Shown: one piece after another, positions 35,658-47,009 of the stretch
Layout of the letters: every line of letters begins with the position of its first letter
How positions within the stretch are numbered: the first letter of the stretch is position 1
Origin: Silene latifolia
Taxonomy: Eukaryota > Streptophyta > Magnoliopsida > Caryophyllales > Caryophyllaceae
Length of the DNA stretch: 64,000 bases
Assembly: GCF_048544455.1 (NCBI RefSeq)
Contig: NC_133536.1
Coordinates: 168,281,325 to 168,345,324 of the forward strand
Reading direction: 5' to 3'
Translations under genes and position numbers: made by a program
Notes under the pieces: model-generated
Told to the model about the DNA's origin: nothing
Database searches by the model: none
Seen by the model: the letters and a program-made list of their open reading frames with translations, nothing else

Positions 35658-36717
35658 CTTTCTTTTCCAACAAAATTAGGTTCAAATAGACACGAAAACA
35701 ACCAAAAACTGAAAAATTTTCTAAGGGGAAATTCAACAAACACCTTATGTGCACTAGCAAGAACTCGATTGTTTAAGGTGTGTTTGTCGAATTGTTCCTT
35801 CCCTAACAGAAAACCTTTGCCAACAATCCACAATAATCAACAAAAGCAAGAATTTTAACCCAACTAACTAATGTAAATCGGATTAAACTAATTTGAAACA
35901 AAGAAAGTAGAGGAAAGTTGTTATACCTCCCCGGAATTTCTCAAACTTGCTTGAATAATGATGGATGATGCGTAAAAACCCCCTAGTGACCCGTAAATCC
36001 ACTTGTAGAAGCTTCCAATTTACCCGGAAAAAATTAGGGTTCTTTGGAAATTTGGGGATTTTTTCAGAAATTTGGTGTTTTGATGGTGTTTTTTATGGCA
36101 AAATTGAATTATGTGAAGAATTTGGTTGAAAGATTTGAAGTTTGTTGATGGTGAGTAGTGATTTGGTGCGTTTTGGAATGATTGAGAGGAGTTGTTGAAG
36201 GTTTTCTCGACAAAAAGGGGTTTTGAATGATGAAGAATGACGGGATAAGGAAAGATAAAGGAAACGAGATTACAGACCTGCGCAGGCTGCGCAAAATTCA
36301 TACTTGCCTGCGCAATCGGGCGTAGCTGCGCTGACCCTTTGCACAGGCTGCGCTCCAGCTCGCATTTTTGCTCCTTATTCTTTTAATTCCCAATTTCCAT
36401 ACTTAGCCAAATTTTGCTCTTTTCCCCTTGTTCCCCTTTCTTGGCTTCTTCAAATTAACTTGTAAATTAAACTAAGTCTCATCTCCTCTTGATCACGCCT
36501 TCCAAGAGGGTTTGTGCAAATCACTACATCATTTAACAAACCCCAAGTGCTTCTTGCATTTCAATGCAAATTAAATTATTTAAAACGAAATTAACGTGCA
36601 ATGAACTAAACTATGGTAATGAACTACACTAAGAAATCAATTAAATTAAGATAGAATATTTACAAATTGTTACCGTATTTCTAACGTCGATGGCTCGACT
36701 TAGTCATTGCTTGAGAA
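35658..36717 (-). other. Spacer between C pol and the 3' ORF, with word cluster 36278-36356
   Basis: No gene. The cluster holds TGCGCAGGCTGCGC, CCTGCGCAATC, AGCTGCGC and ACAGGCTGCGC, the same words as in the C LTR, ~620-700 bp upstream of the 3' ORF start. Confidence 0.75.
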
Positions 36718-36811
36718 TTAATCTTTGTAAATTGGATCCTCTAAAAGAAGATCCTCTTCTCCTTGCAACTCGACTCCCTTGAAGTAGTGCTTCAACCTTT
36801 GACCATTAACC
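36718..36811 (-). pseudogene. Last codons of element C pol
   Basis: The frame VNGQRLKHYFKGVEL ends at TAA (36718-36720). It is the end of the integrase C-terminal region found at 58905-59185 and was separated from it by element D. The bases TAACC (36807-36811) are the duplicated target site. Confidence 0.85.
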
Positions 36812-37786
36812 TGTTGGAGCTTGTGTCCTCCACAAATTAGTGTGATAACATTTGTAAATCTCTTACAGGTTCATAAGGGTATACTTCGTATATTAATCAG
36901 ATGATTAACGTTTACCTAATAACGGTTGGCTTGCTAGAAGTTTGACGTTATTATCATACAGATGGCGGTGATCAACTGGTCCCTAAAGGTCACACCTATA
37001 GGATGTGTTTGAGAAATGTGGTTATAGAAATATAATTACATTGATGCCCAATATGACTAAAAAGTTAGTCAATGTGTTGATGAGATAATTATTTAATGAA
37101 AATTAAATAATATTAGTTGAGACGAATTAACTGTCAATTCGTAAATTAAATATAATAAGTTATATTTAATTAAATGTATATATTGTTAGCTTGGACGAAT
37201 TAATCTGTTAATTCGTAATTAAATATAATCAGTTATGTTTAATATCAACAAGATGAATGTGTCATAGTGGTAATAGTGAGGGTACACATACCAAGAGGTC
37301 ATGGGTTCAATCCTCACTAGATGACAATTCAACACATATTATATATTTTTGGAAAGACCAAAAATAAGGGAATTTTACTCCTTATTTCGGTCAGCTTGGT
37401 CGAAAATTAGGAGAGATTTATCTTTCATAATTGACTCCAAGTTTCGGTCTGTATAAAAATAAAGGGAGAGAATTATTTCTACCTTGATGCTTTTTCTTGA
37501 CCTTGCCTCCTCTCCCTCATCACAAAACACAAAAAACAACTAAATTTTACAGAAAATTTTAGATCGATTTCTAGCATAATCAAAGGGCATATCTCATATC
37601 GTCTTGGGTGCAACTAATAGGTGAATATCAATTTTGATATTGTTCTTAGGCCATATTTGCTAGGACCGAAGGTTAATTCTGAATCCCTATACTTTGTTTA
37701 TGTATTTTGTTTATGACCTTTAATCATCATTGTTAAATCGTTATAATCCTTCTAAATTAAGGGAAGTATACAGATTATTTCCCACA
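36812..37786 (+). repeat. Element D 5' LTR
   Basis: 975 bp; TATA box TATAAAAA at 37452-37459. Several substitutions and indels against the 3' LTR are visible in the first 100 bp alone, so D is clearly older than A. A tRNA-like segment lies at 37261-37325. Confidence 0.9.
37261..37325 (+). other. tRNA/SINE-like segment with Pol III A and B boxes inside the D LTR
   Basis: TAGTGGTAATAG (A-box-like, 37265-37276) and GGTTCAATCC (B box, 37304-37313) occur with ACCAAGAGGTCATGGG between them, as in the heads of plant tRNA-derived SINEs. The 3' LTR copy has a perfect GGTTCGATCC at 58421-58430. There is no acceptor stem or anticodon arm that would make a working tRNA. Confidence 0.6.
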
Positions 37787-38043
37787 AGTGCTCCGAGAAA
37801 TGCCCCTCAAATTGCTAGAATGAGATCCCCAATTTTCTGTAAATATTAGGGTTTATTTTTGTGATTTTCTCTAGTACGTGAATATCAATTTTGATATTGT
37901 TCTTAGGCCATATTTGCTAGGACCGAAGGTTAATTCTGAATCCCTATACTTTGTTTTTGTATTTTGTTTATGACTTTTAATCATCATTGTTAAATCGTTA
38001 TAATCCTTCTAAATTAAGGAAATTATACAGATTATTTCCCACA
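37787..38043 (+). repeat. Duplicated LTR tail in element D
   Basis: Bases 37878-38043 repeat the last 166 bp of the 5' LTR (37621-37786) with a few changes, after a 91-bp spacer. Both copies are followed by AGTGCT, but only the second continues into a recognisable primer-binding site. Confidence 0.85.
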
Positions 38044-38045
38044 AG

Positions 38046-38057
38046 TGCTATCAGAGC
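38046..38057 (+). other. Primer-binding site of element D (tRNA-iMet type)
   Basis: TGCTATCAGAGC differs by one base from TGGTATCAGAGC, the usual plant copia site complementary to initiator tRNA-Met. Confidence 0.7.
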
Positions 38058-38556
38058 ATTAGGCCACAATTTTATTTTTGATGATTTTCATAAAATATGT
38101 ATGTAAACAATGGGGATTTCGAAAAAAAAAAATTAGGGTTTTCGGCTGAAATTTTTTTTGTGCCGAGAGATTTTTTTGTTTTCGGTCTGTTTTTCCTTTG
38201 TTGATGATTTATTTCCATTTGATTCATATGAATTATTGTTTTAATATGTTAAGATGATAATAAAATGAATTTGTAGATACCTTGATTTAATTCGGATTAA
38301 ATTAAATTGTTAATGGAATAATCATGTCGATGAGACAAGAACTTGTTTTTGCTATATAGTTTTAGCATATAAGATTAATCATGTTCATTAATTCACTTGC
38401 TAAATCACGTTCTATATGGCAACTGTAAACATTTTCTTCATCGGTTTTGTTTTAGGGCAATTCTTGCCGCAAGTTTTTTTTGTGGCGGTTGTTTTATTTT
38501 TTTTGCCGTTGTTGTTGTTTTTTTTCTGTTCGGTAATGTTCACCGTGAACAGTGTT

Positions 38557-38595
<39 letters not shown>

Positions 38596-40110
38596 GTTTT
38601 TTTGGGATATTTTTTTTGCCGAATCTAAAAGAAAAAAGAAAAGGAAAGTTTTGTTTCTTTCTTTGTTTTTGCCTTATTTCCGAAAAAAAAAAAATTATTG
38701 GCTGTTTTTTTGTCAGCCGTGAGCTGAGTTTACAAATTAAAAAAAAAAAAATTTGTTTTCCTTTTTGCCGAGACCCAAAAGGAAGAAAAAATTGGATTTT
38801 GTTTTTTTATTTTATTTTGGCCAATTAGTTATTGTGAATCGGTTCACAATTTAAAGATACCGAGTTATTTTAAAGCAGTTTAAAATTTTGACGGATAGAA
38901 TTCATATTACAAGTTTAATATGGATTAAGAATGAAATTAATGTGATTAAATTGCGGAATTGTCACTTAATTTAATTTAAATAGGTGGTTTGGATAAATTA
39001 ATCAACATAATTAAAGAATTGTGTAAGGTATGTTTAATTTATTTTAGTTGATGCTTTTAATTTTGTTGAATGATTCGAATGAATGAATTTTATTTACGTA
39101 TTTAATTTTGCAATCGGTTGTAATTTGTAATACTTAGTGTGGCCTTAGTCAAATTATGTTTTCGTAATGAAGGAAACATGATTTTTATGTAATTATGAGA
39201 TCTCGAATCTCCTTTATTTTAGTTTTGGGTTTTGAAATTAGAATGTAATAAATAGGTCAATTATGTAATTTTATTTATTGTAATTTCAAAGAAGACTAAA
39301 GATGAAGATTCAAGCCCACTCCCGCTACATGGATCAAGATGGAACATCAAGACAAGCTTCTCGGGTCCAAGGATGGATTCCAAACTTGTATTTATTGTTC
39401 ATTTTGATAGGATAGGCCACACTAGGACTTTTACTGTTTTTTTTTTTTTACGTTTTTCATTATTATTGCGTTTCATTCACATGTTAGTAATTGCATCATT
39501 TTCCGCCTAAAACCAAACCACTTACTACTAAAATGCATGAAAATTGACTCATATAGGTTGTATGTTAGTTTTCATGGACATGCAGATGTCACAGACTTTA
39601 AGCCATCACTTTAGTTTAATCATTCTCGCATGCTAGATTATAGTTCACTTAAAATGAATTTAAATAAAGTTGATGGGATCTTCCTCTAAAACGGAAATTG
39701 AGATTAGTCTTTATAAGGGCAAACATCTATGAATCCCTTGTTCGTCGGTAGGCCTAATATGACCCCTTCTACGTTGGGTAAGTAGTTGTGTTGACTTAGT
39801 TTACCTCAACATCATAGTCCGAAGAGTTTCTCGTGATTATGATGGACTAAAGATAGTATTTACAGAAATTTATCGACCAAGAATTCTAACGGTAGAATTA
39901 GCTAAAAGGTTAGCTTATCAATTTACAGAGAATTGAGTCTTGGGGTCATTTATATAATTCTTGAGGGAGGTCAATTGTATAAATGTTTTGAGTCTTCGCG
40001 TTATGACATTAGATCATTAGACTTAAAATAAAAACGATGCACATGCTTATTATTTTATTCTTCTTTCGTAGTGTAGAACACGTTTATTATCAATAATACT
40101 GTTACAACAA
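38058..40110 (+). other. Long untranslated leader of element D
   Basis: About 2 kb between primer-binding site and gag, with many T and A homopolymers (A-run of about 33 near 38560-38592). Open frames at 38416-38828 are homopolymer products, not genes. Confidence 0.6.
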
Positions 40111-41030
40111 ATGGCTGAAAATAACGCAATCCCGATGCCTAGTGCCACACTAGATCGTTCGTCCTGGCTTAAAATGTTCATGGACCAAATGAATCACCCA
40201 CTCGATCAAGAATGATGGGTCCAATTTTGCGGACCGGGGGCGGCACTACGGAATGCGCCATCGCTAACGGTAAGCTCGGGTATTTAATCGAGCCAATACC
40301 GGTCAACTCAGGCCCAAATGCAGGAGTCAACGAGTCACTCGCTTATACTGATTTCGTTATGGAAGCGGGTGCGATAAAGAACGTACTCATCTTTGCAATG
40401 GAAACCAATTTGCAGAGACGCTTCATTGCCCAAGGTGCAAACAAGATTTTCACCACGCTCACTAACGAGTTCTCAAAGGCACCGAGAATCGTTACATATG
40501 AGCATACATGTCGCTTCTTTGATGCGAAACTCCAGAAGGGCCAACCGGTTAGCCCACACATTCTTCACATGATTGAGAATGTCGAGAAACTGGAGGCACT
40601 GAATTGTAAAATCAGTGAGAGCATTGTCATTGACCGAATGCTTCATTCTCTTCACGATGGTTTTGCCCTTTTCAGGGCGAACTACTATATGAATGAATTG
40701 AAAAGGAGTCCTCATGAGCTACACTCCCTTCTCGTACAGACCGAGAAGGATATGAAATTGAGTGGGAGCGTGAAGCAGGATGTTCTCACGATTTACAACA
40801 AAGGTAAAGGTAAGGGCAAGGCTCATGGCGACCTAGCTGTAGGTAAGCCAAAGTTTAAGAAGCCAAGAAATGGTAAGAGTGCGCCTGGTGAGACTAGTGG
40901 CTCACAGGGCAAGACAAAGAGCAAGGGCGGTGACATAGAGTGCCACCATTGTCACAAGACTGGACATTAGAGGAGGAACTGTCCCGTCTACCGTGAGGAC
41001 ATCAAGGCAGGCCGCGTCGTTCCTGTTGGT
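40111..41030 (+). pseudogene. Copia Gag of element D
   Basis: Starts at ATG 40111 and is frameshifted within the first 150 bp. The main frame (40212-40970) carries IANGKLGYLIEPI, the UBN2-like body and a Lys/Gly-rich tail. It ends in the zinc knuckle CHHCHKTGH, where the next codon, normally Trp in this family, is TAG; RRNCP follows in frame. Gag is thus cut in the middle of the nucleic-acid-binding motif. Confidence 0.85.
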
Positions 41031-42795
41031 ATGTCATCTTATATTCATATGATTGAGATTAACCATGCAAGTTTCGAACTTGGGTACTAGATACTTGGTT
41101 GTGGTTCTCATCTCATGTAATCATTTGCGGGGCCTAAAGAACATCATACCTCTCGAAAAAGGTGATGTGGACTGCGAGTCGGGAATGGAGCACGAGTTGC
41201 TTCTTTGCCTCGAAGGGAACATATGTAATCCAACTCCCTAGTGGTTTTGAGTTATCTTTAAATAATCACACTATGTACCCAGTTTATCTAAGAATATTAT
41301 TTCTGTTTACGTACTTGCTAAAGATGGTTTTACATTTTCAATAAAGGATAATAGTTGTATTTTCTCTTTTAATGAAATGATTTATGGCAAAGCAGTTTCC
41401 ATGAATGGAATTTATATCTTAGATCAAACCACAGAAGTATTACACATGAATTATAAGAAATTAAAGGTTGGTGACAAAGATCAAACCTATCTATGGCATT
41501 GTCGAATGGGACACATAAATGAGAAACGCGTGAAGAAACTCGTCGATAATGGGACTATTCCCGCATTCGGATATTCTACATATGGCACGTGTGAATCATG
41601 TCTCATTGGCAAGATGACTCGAATTTCCTTCAAAGGTGTTGGAATGCGCGCTAGTGACCTATTAGGACTCATACATACGGACGTATGTGGACCTATGTCA
41701 ATTACCGCTAGAGATGGTTATAGATATTTTATCACTTTCACGGACGATTTGAGTAGATACGGATATGTCTACTTAATGAAGCATAAAAGTGAGTCCTTTG
41801 AGAAATTCAAGGAATACCAGAATAGGGTACAGAACCAACTGGGTAGAAATATTAAAGTACTCCGTTCAGATCGGGGTGGCGAATATCTTTCAAATGAGTT
41901 TGATCAACACCTGAAAGACTGTGGAATCGTTTTGCAGTTAACTCCACCTGGAACACCTCAATTGAATGGTGTGTCCGAACGGAGAAATCGAACCTTACTT
42001 GATATGGTTCGATCCATGATGAGTCACATGGTAGTGCCTGATTCATTATGGGGTTATGCTCTTTTGTCAGCCGCTCTTATACTTAACCGAAGTCCGTCTA
42101 AAGCTGTCGACAAGACTCCATATGAAATGTGCAAGGGAACGGTCCCTAACTTGTCCTTTATTCGGGCTTGGGGCTGCGAGGCTTATGTCAAGTGGAGACA
42201 CGAGGATAAGCTCGGCCCGCGATCGGTCAAGACATACTTTAGAGGTTATCCAAAAGGAACATTTGGTCATTACTTCTATTCGCCTACCGAACATCGAGTT
42301 TTTGTTGCGGCTAGTGTGACGTTTTTAGAGAAAGAATTTCTCGAGAACAAGTCAAGTAATAGAACATTCGAGCTGTCGGAGATTCCAGAACCAACAACCG
42401 AGGAACAGATGGAGGAAGCTGTACCTCCAACTGATGATACGGTTAATATTCCTAAGGAACCTAGGAGGTCGGGTAGAGACTCTCATCCTCCGGACAGATA
42501 CATTGGTATGGTCGAGGAGAATGATGTTTTACTTCTAGAAAGTAATGAACCCGCAACCTATAAAGGTGTTATGGCCTGTTCCGACTCAAAGCTATGGCTC
42601 GAAGCCATGCAATCCGAGATGGACTCCATGTATGAGAATAACGTATGGGATCTAGTTGATTTACCTAATAAGGTAAAACCTCTACAGTGCAAATGGCTTT
42701 ACAAAATAAAGCATTCTGTAGACGTGAAACCAGATATCTATAAGGCACGACTTGTGGCAAAAAGGTTTCACTCAAGTGCAAGGATTGATTTATGA
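41031..42795 (+). pseudogene. Copia protease remnant, GAG-pre-integrase and integrase of element D
   Basis: The protease site (LDT then GCGS, near 41085-41105) has a 1-nt insertion. The open frame 41377-42795 holds the GAG-pre-integrase HHCC region (WHCRMGHINEKR, CESCLIGKM). The integrase core follows with THTDVCGP-like HTDVCGPM, LRSDRGGEY and NGVSERRNRTLL, giving a complete D,D,E set. The RT N terminus (DKLGPRS to KARLVAK) comes next. The frame fails at 42770, just before the RT palm. Confidence 0.88.
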
Positions 42796-44042
42796 TGAGA
42801 TTTTTGCACCTGTAGTCATGCTACGTTCCATTCGAATAATCTTAGCGATTGCCGCATTTCATGATTATGAGATTTGACAAATGGATGTGAAAACCGCCTT
42901 CTTAAACGGTTATTTGGAGGAAGAGTTGTACATGGTGCAACCCAAGGTTTCATAGATCCTAAACATCCTAAGAAAGTATGCAAGCTTAAGCGTTCCATTT
43001 ATGGACTTAAGCAAGCTTCTCGGAGTTGGAATCATCGTTTCGACCAAGTGATAAAGGAGTATGGTTTCACTCGATCGATCGAGGAACCATGCTTATATAT
43101 CAAGTCGAGTGGGAGCAAGATTGTATTCTTGATATTGTATGTCGATGACATACTCTTGATTGGAAATGACATTCCTCTCCTATGTTCGGTTAAAGAATGG
43201 TTGAAGAACCATTTCCAGATGAAAGATCTAGGTGAGGCACAGCGTATTTTGAGAATCCGTATCTACCGAGATAGATCACGACGGACGTTATCACTTAGTC
43301 AGGAGTCTTATTTGGATAAGGTTCTTGAGAGGTTCAGCATAACCAACTCCAAGAAGGGGAACCTTCCTATGACGACCGGGATGCGATTGAGCAAGTCTCG
43401 ATCACCCACGGCGTACGAAGGGATAGAGCGCATGAGTCGTGTTCCTTATGCATCTGCAATAGGATCGATCATGTATGCCATGATATGCACACGTCCAGAC
43501 GTGGCATATGCATTGAGTATGACGAGTCGGTACCAAAAGACTCCAGGTGAAACACACTGGATAACAGTCAAAAATATCCTCAAGTACCTACGGAGGACTG
43601 AGGATTGGTTATTGACTTATGGAGGCGATACTAAGCTATGCGCAACCGATTCTGTGCAGATGCTACCTTCCAAACGGATCGAGATGATTCAAAATCTCGG
43701 TCCGGGTTCGTCTTCACTCTTAATGGTGCAAATCAGGTGGAAGAGTTCTAAACAGAGTGTTGTAGCAGATTCTACTACTGAATCCGAGTACTATGCCGCT
43801 TCGGAGGCAGCAAAGGAAGCGATATGGATGCGTTAATTCTTACAAGGGCTTTCGGTAGTTCCTAGTTCAAATGACCCGATCACCATCTATTGTGACAATA
43901 GAGGTGCCATCTTCCAGGCTAAGGAGCCAAAGTCTAGCAACAAATCTAGACATGTACTTCGGAAGGCTCACCTGATCCGTGATTACGTGGAGCAAGAAGA
44001 GATAGTGATTGACAAGATTGCGACGGATAATAACATCGCGGA
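42796..44042 (+). pseudogene. Copia reverse transcriptase and RNase H (5' part) of element D
   Basis: RT continues with an in-frame stop near 42877 (Trp codon to TGA) and frameshifts near 42930. The palm motif YVDDILLIGND is intact (about 43138-43170). RNase H starts at the PYASAIGSIMYAM and RPDVAYA region and reaches SVVADSTTESEYYAAS. A Lys-to-stop change lies at 43834-43836. The frame then continues through CDNRGAIF to the break at 44042, where element A inserted. Confidence 0.88.
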
Positions 44043-45235
44043 TGATGTGGCTAAAGTCGTATTACCAAATCAAAGTAAAACTATCTCAGGACTAACAAGA
44101 ATAGCTAGTGATAAGACAGGTATCGAATCCACAGGGAGGCGGTAAAAGCTAGTCTAAGAGTATTTAAACTGTCTAGAAGTAACCAATTTCGGGGGTTTTG
44201 TTTTGGGTTGATTCTAACAAACTAATTGCAATGTAATTAAAGGATGAACAACAATATTATTAAAAGTCTAGGAATTAGGTTCACTAGGTCAATCAGTCGG
44301 GGATTATCAATCAATTACTAAATCTATCAAGTTGTTTAAGGTCATAAGATCGGTCGACTCCATTATGCCCTTTAGATCGATTCTAACATGCGGTCGCTAT
44401 GATTAGATACTTTCTATTTGATTATCGCAGCCTATATCAATTCTAACCCGGTCGGCGATAGGATCGATTCGCTACACTAATTAATAACTCAGGCCTCAAG
44501 TGATTAACTAGAAGAATTACAACAATCAAACAACAACTTTAATGATATATCAATAGTAACTAATTGATTTTCCCTTCTTAATTAACCTAGATCCCCTTCA
44601 TCCTAGATGAGGGGATTAGCTACTCATGATTATAATAACAACAACAAACATGATTAAAGATGAAAACATAATTGCAAGATAAAAACAATAATTGAAGAAC
44701 ATAAAACAAATGATTTAATTAAAGGGGAAAGTTTATTACCATACAAAAGGAAGATTAGGGTTCTTAAGAGAGTTTTCCAGCAGTACTTAGCAAAATATAA
44801 CGTAAGTTAACAATAAAACCCGAGTCTTTAATTTATAGCAAAAGATTAACGTTTTAGGAAATTCCGGAAATAAACCCGCCAGAGAGGATCCTCGATCGAG
44901 TCGCAAGTGACTCGATCGAGGACAGCTGCTCGATCGAGTCAGCAGTGACTCGATCGAGGAACTAGCTCACAGGTTCCTTCTTCTCTTCTTTGACTTCTAG
45001 TCTTCATAATTCCTCGTTTCCCGTGCCATGCTTCGTGTATTCTTCTATGCCGTCTCCGCCATGCTAATCTTAACTTGATCATACTCATAACGAGTCATTT
45101 CTGCATCAAAACACAAAATAGCGGCAGTATCGACAATTCATTGAAATAAAGCATATAAATGATATAATAGGCACGAAATGGTATGAAATACGATGTAAAG
45201 GGAGCTATAAAAGTATATATGAAAGTGATACATCA
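44043..45235 (-). repeat. Element A 3' LTR
   Basis: 1193 bp. Minus-strand TATA-like TATAAAT at 44831-44837. Two CCTCGATCGAGTC dyads lie upstream of it at 44890-44921 and 44929-44960. Confidence 0.95.
44890..44960. repeat. A-family CTCGATCGAG dyads in the 3' LTR (U3)
   Basis: The first dyad is a perfect 13-bp inverted repeat, CCTCGATCGAGTC and GACTCGATCGAGG, around a 6-nt centre. The second is a near copy. Both sit ~55-125 bp upstream of the TATA box. The 5' LTR has them at 56720-56751 and 56759-56790. Confidence 0.9.
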
Positions 45236-45275
45236 AACTCCCCCAAACCAAACCTTTGCTTGTCCTCGAGCAAAG
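45236..45275 (-). other. Polypurine tract and hairpin of element A
   Basis: Minus strand: stem CTTTGCT / AGCAAAG with loop CGAGGACA, then GGTTTGGTTTGGGGGAGTT against the LTR. Confidence 0.85.
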
Positions 45276-47009
45276 CAATCAGACCAAAACAAAGGACAAC
45301 AAACATATGGTGAATGAATAACTCAGAGCAAATGTCTAGGCACATACAAGACTCAGCTGTCCATATCTATAACAAAGTAATGACCGAAGTTGTGCTAATA
45401 AAACAAATTCAAAAGCACGGGTAATAGACTATCGCAGCTCTTACTCAAGATGTGACATGATACCGAGACTCAACCAAATACCTTTCAACCTTGCAAGACC
45501 ATTTTGTCGGATTCTCGCGGTTTCACTCATGCGCTCATAATGGGTGAGATATATGTAAGATAGAAAGAAGTAAGACTCTCACTCAACTTATGAGATATGC
45601 ATGCAATCTAACGTGATAAGAGATTCTCCAACTAATACGCATTCACGAAACAGACCAAGGACATGTATCAAGGACAGAAAGGTGGTAAAGTGGCATGGGT
45701 GTAGAAGTGGCTTGTGCGAACGCACGTATGGATATGTGAGGCTCAGACGGTAGTCGCAGCGCTAGACCAATAGCCAAAACTAATAAGTAATAAATCAAAC
45801 ATCCAACTGGAGAAATAATCTCAACTTTGACAACATATGAGAGAAATGTAAAGGCTCTCCAAATGTGCATTAGACTCCAGTAATTACCACACACGACCTT
45901 CTAACAAAACTGAATGAAGCATACATTTTTTTTCTCTTCTTTTCTCTTTTGAATCTTTTCTTTTTTTTTTCGAAACTTTTTCTTCTTTTTTTTTTCTTTT
46001 TTTTTCTTTTTTTTTCTTTTTTTTCTTTTCTTTCTTTCGAGACTTTCATTTTTTTTCTGCTTCATAATATTCTCTTTTCAACATAAGAGGTCACACAATT
46101 GTTACAAAAAGATAGCTACTCCCACATGACAAATAAAGTCCCAACCCAACCAAAGTAGCTATAACAATAAGGCTCAAACAACTGCGACTGTCCCGAAAAA
46201 GGTAGGCAAATTCTGGAATGTAGCTAAGAAATAGGATATAAAATGGCTACATGGCTCAAACGGGCTAACAAAACTGGGTGATGTAAGGCTTATTTGAACA
46301 ATGAGAATCGCCTATCCACATGTACTTAATCAAATGAACGCGCAAAAGCTAAGAAACTAATGTCACACTTATGCAGTTTGATATTACATATACCACAAGG
46401 AGACCACACTCATTAGCCTAAATAACAATGAGACCGGTTTATTAATGTTCCCGGCCTAGGAAGCTCTAAAGACCTCAGAAATTTAAGTGGTTTACCAACA
46501 AAATAAAATCAAGTCTACTCGGCATAAGGCATATTGTGACGGTCAAGACTTGAGTAAAGAGCTTTGGTCATCATAGCTAACAGGTCAAAACAACGTACAT
46601 GGACAACTAAATGAGACTCAAATGCAAAGACAAAGCAAGTTATCATCATTGCTATACAATTCACCATGACTCGACTCAAAATAAACAAAAAATAAATAAA
46701 AGACATGTTTTTGGATTTTTTAATTTTTCAATTTTTTTTTGAATTTTTGATTTTTTTCACACAACAATAAATAAAAGCACACAACAGAAATAAACACACT
46801 CCCCCAAACCTAAATGTCACAGTGTCCTCATTGTGACGCCTACAGCATAGCAATCACACAGAAAACCAGCAACCTATAGGACACTACTAACAAAGGAGAG
46901 AGGGTAAAAAGAAATGCAATAAAACAAAACAAGAAAGATAATACCAGCTGTAATGTAGTAGCCTCCCCCAAACCAGCTGGAAAGAGAGGGATGTAGTGAC
47001 CAGCTGTCA
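45276..47009 (-). other. 3' untranslated region of element A
   Basis: No gene. Pyrimidine-rich TTTTTCTTTT tracts lie at about 45924-46060 and a T-rich tract at 46705-46760. A second hairpin (stem GTCACA / TGTGAC, GAGGAC in the loop) with GTTTGGGGGAGTG lies at 46797-46838, ~170 bp past the 3' ORF. Confidence 0.65.

Noticed and set aside
37261-37325. A functional tRNA gene
   Set aside because: A and B boxes are present but no acceptor stem or anticodon arm can be drawn.
38416-38828. Small proteins in the element D leader
   Set aside because: The frames are built on long A and T homopolymers and have no recognisable domains.
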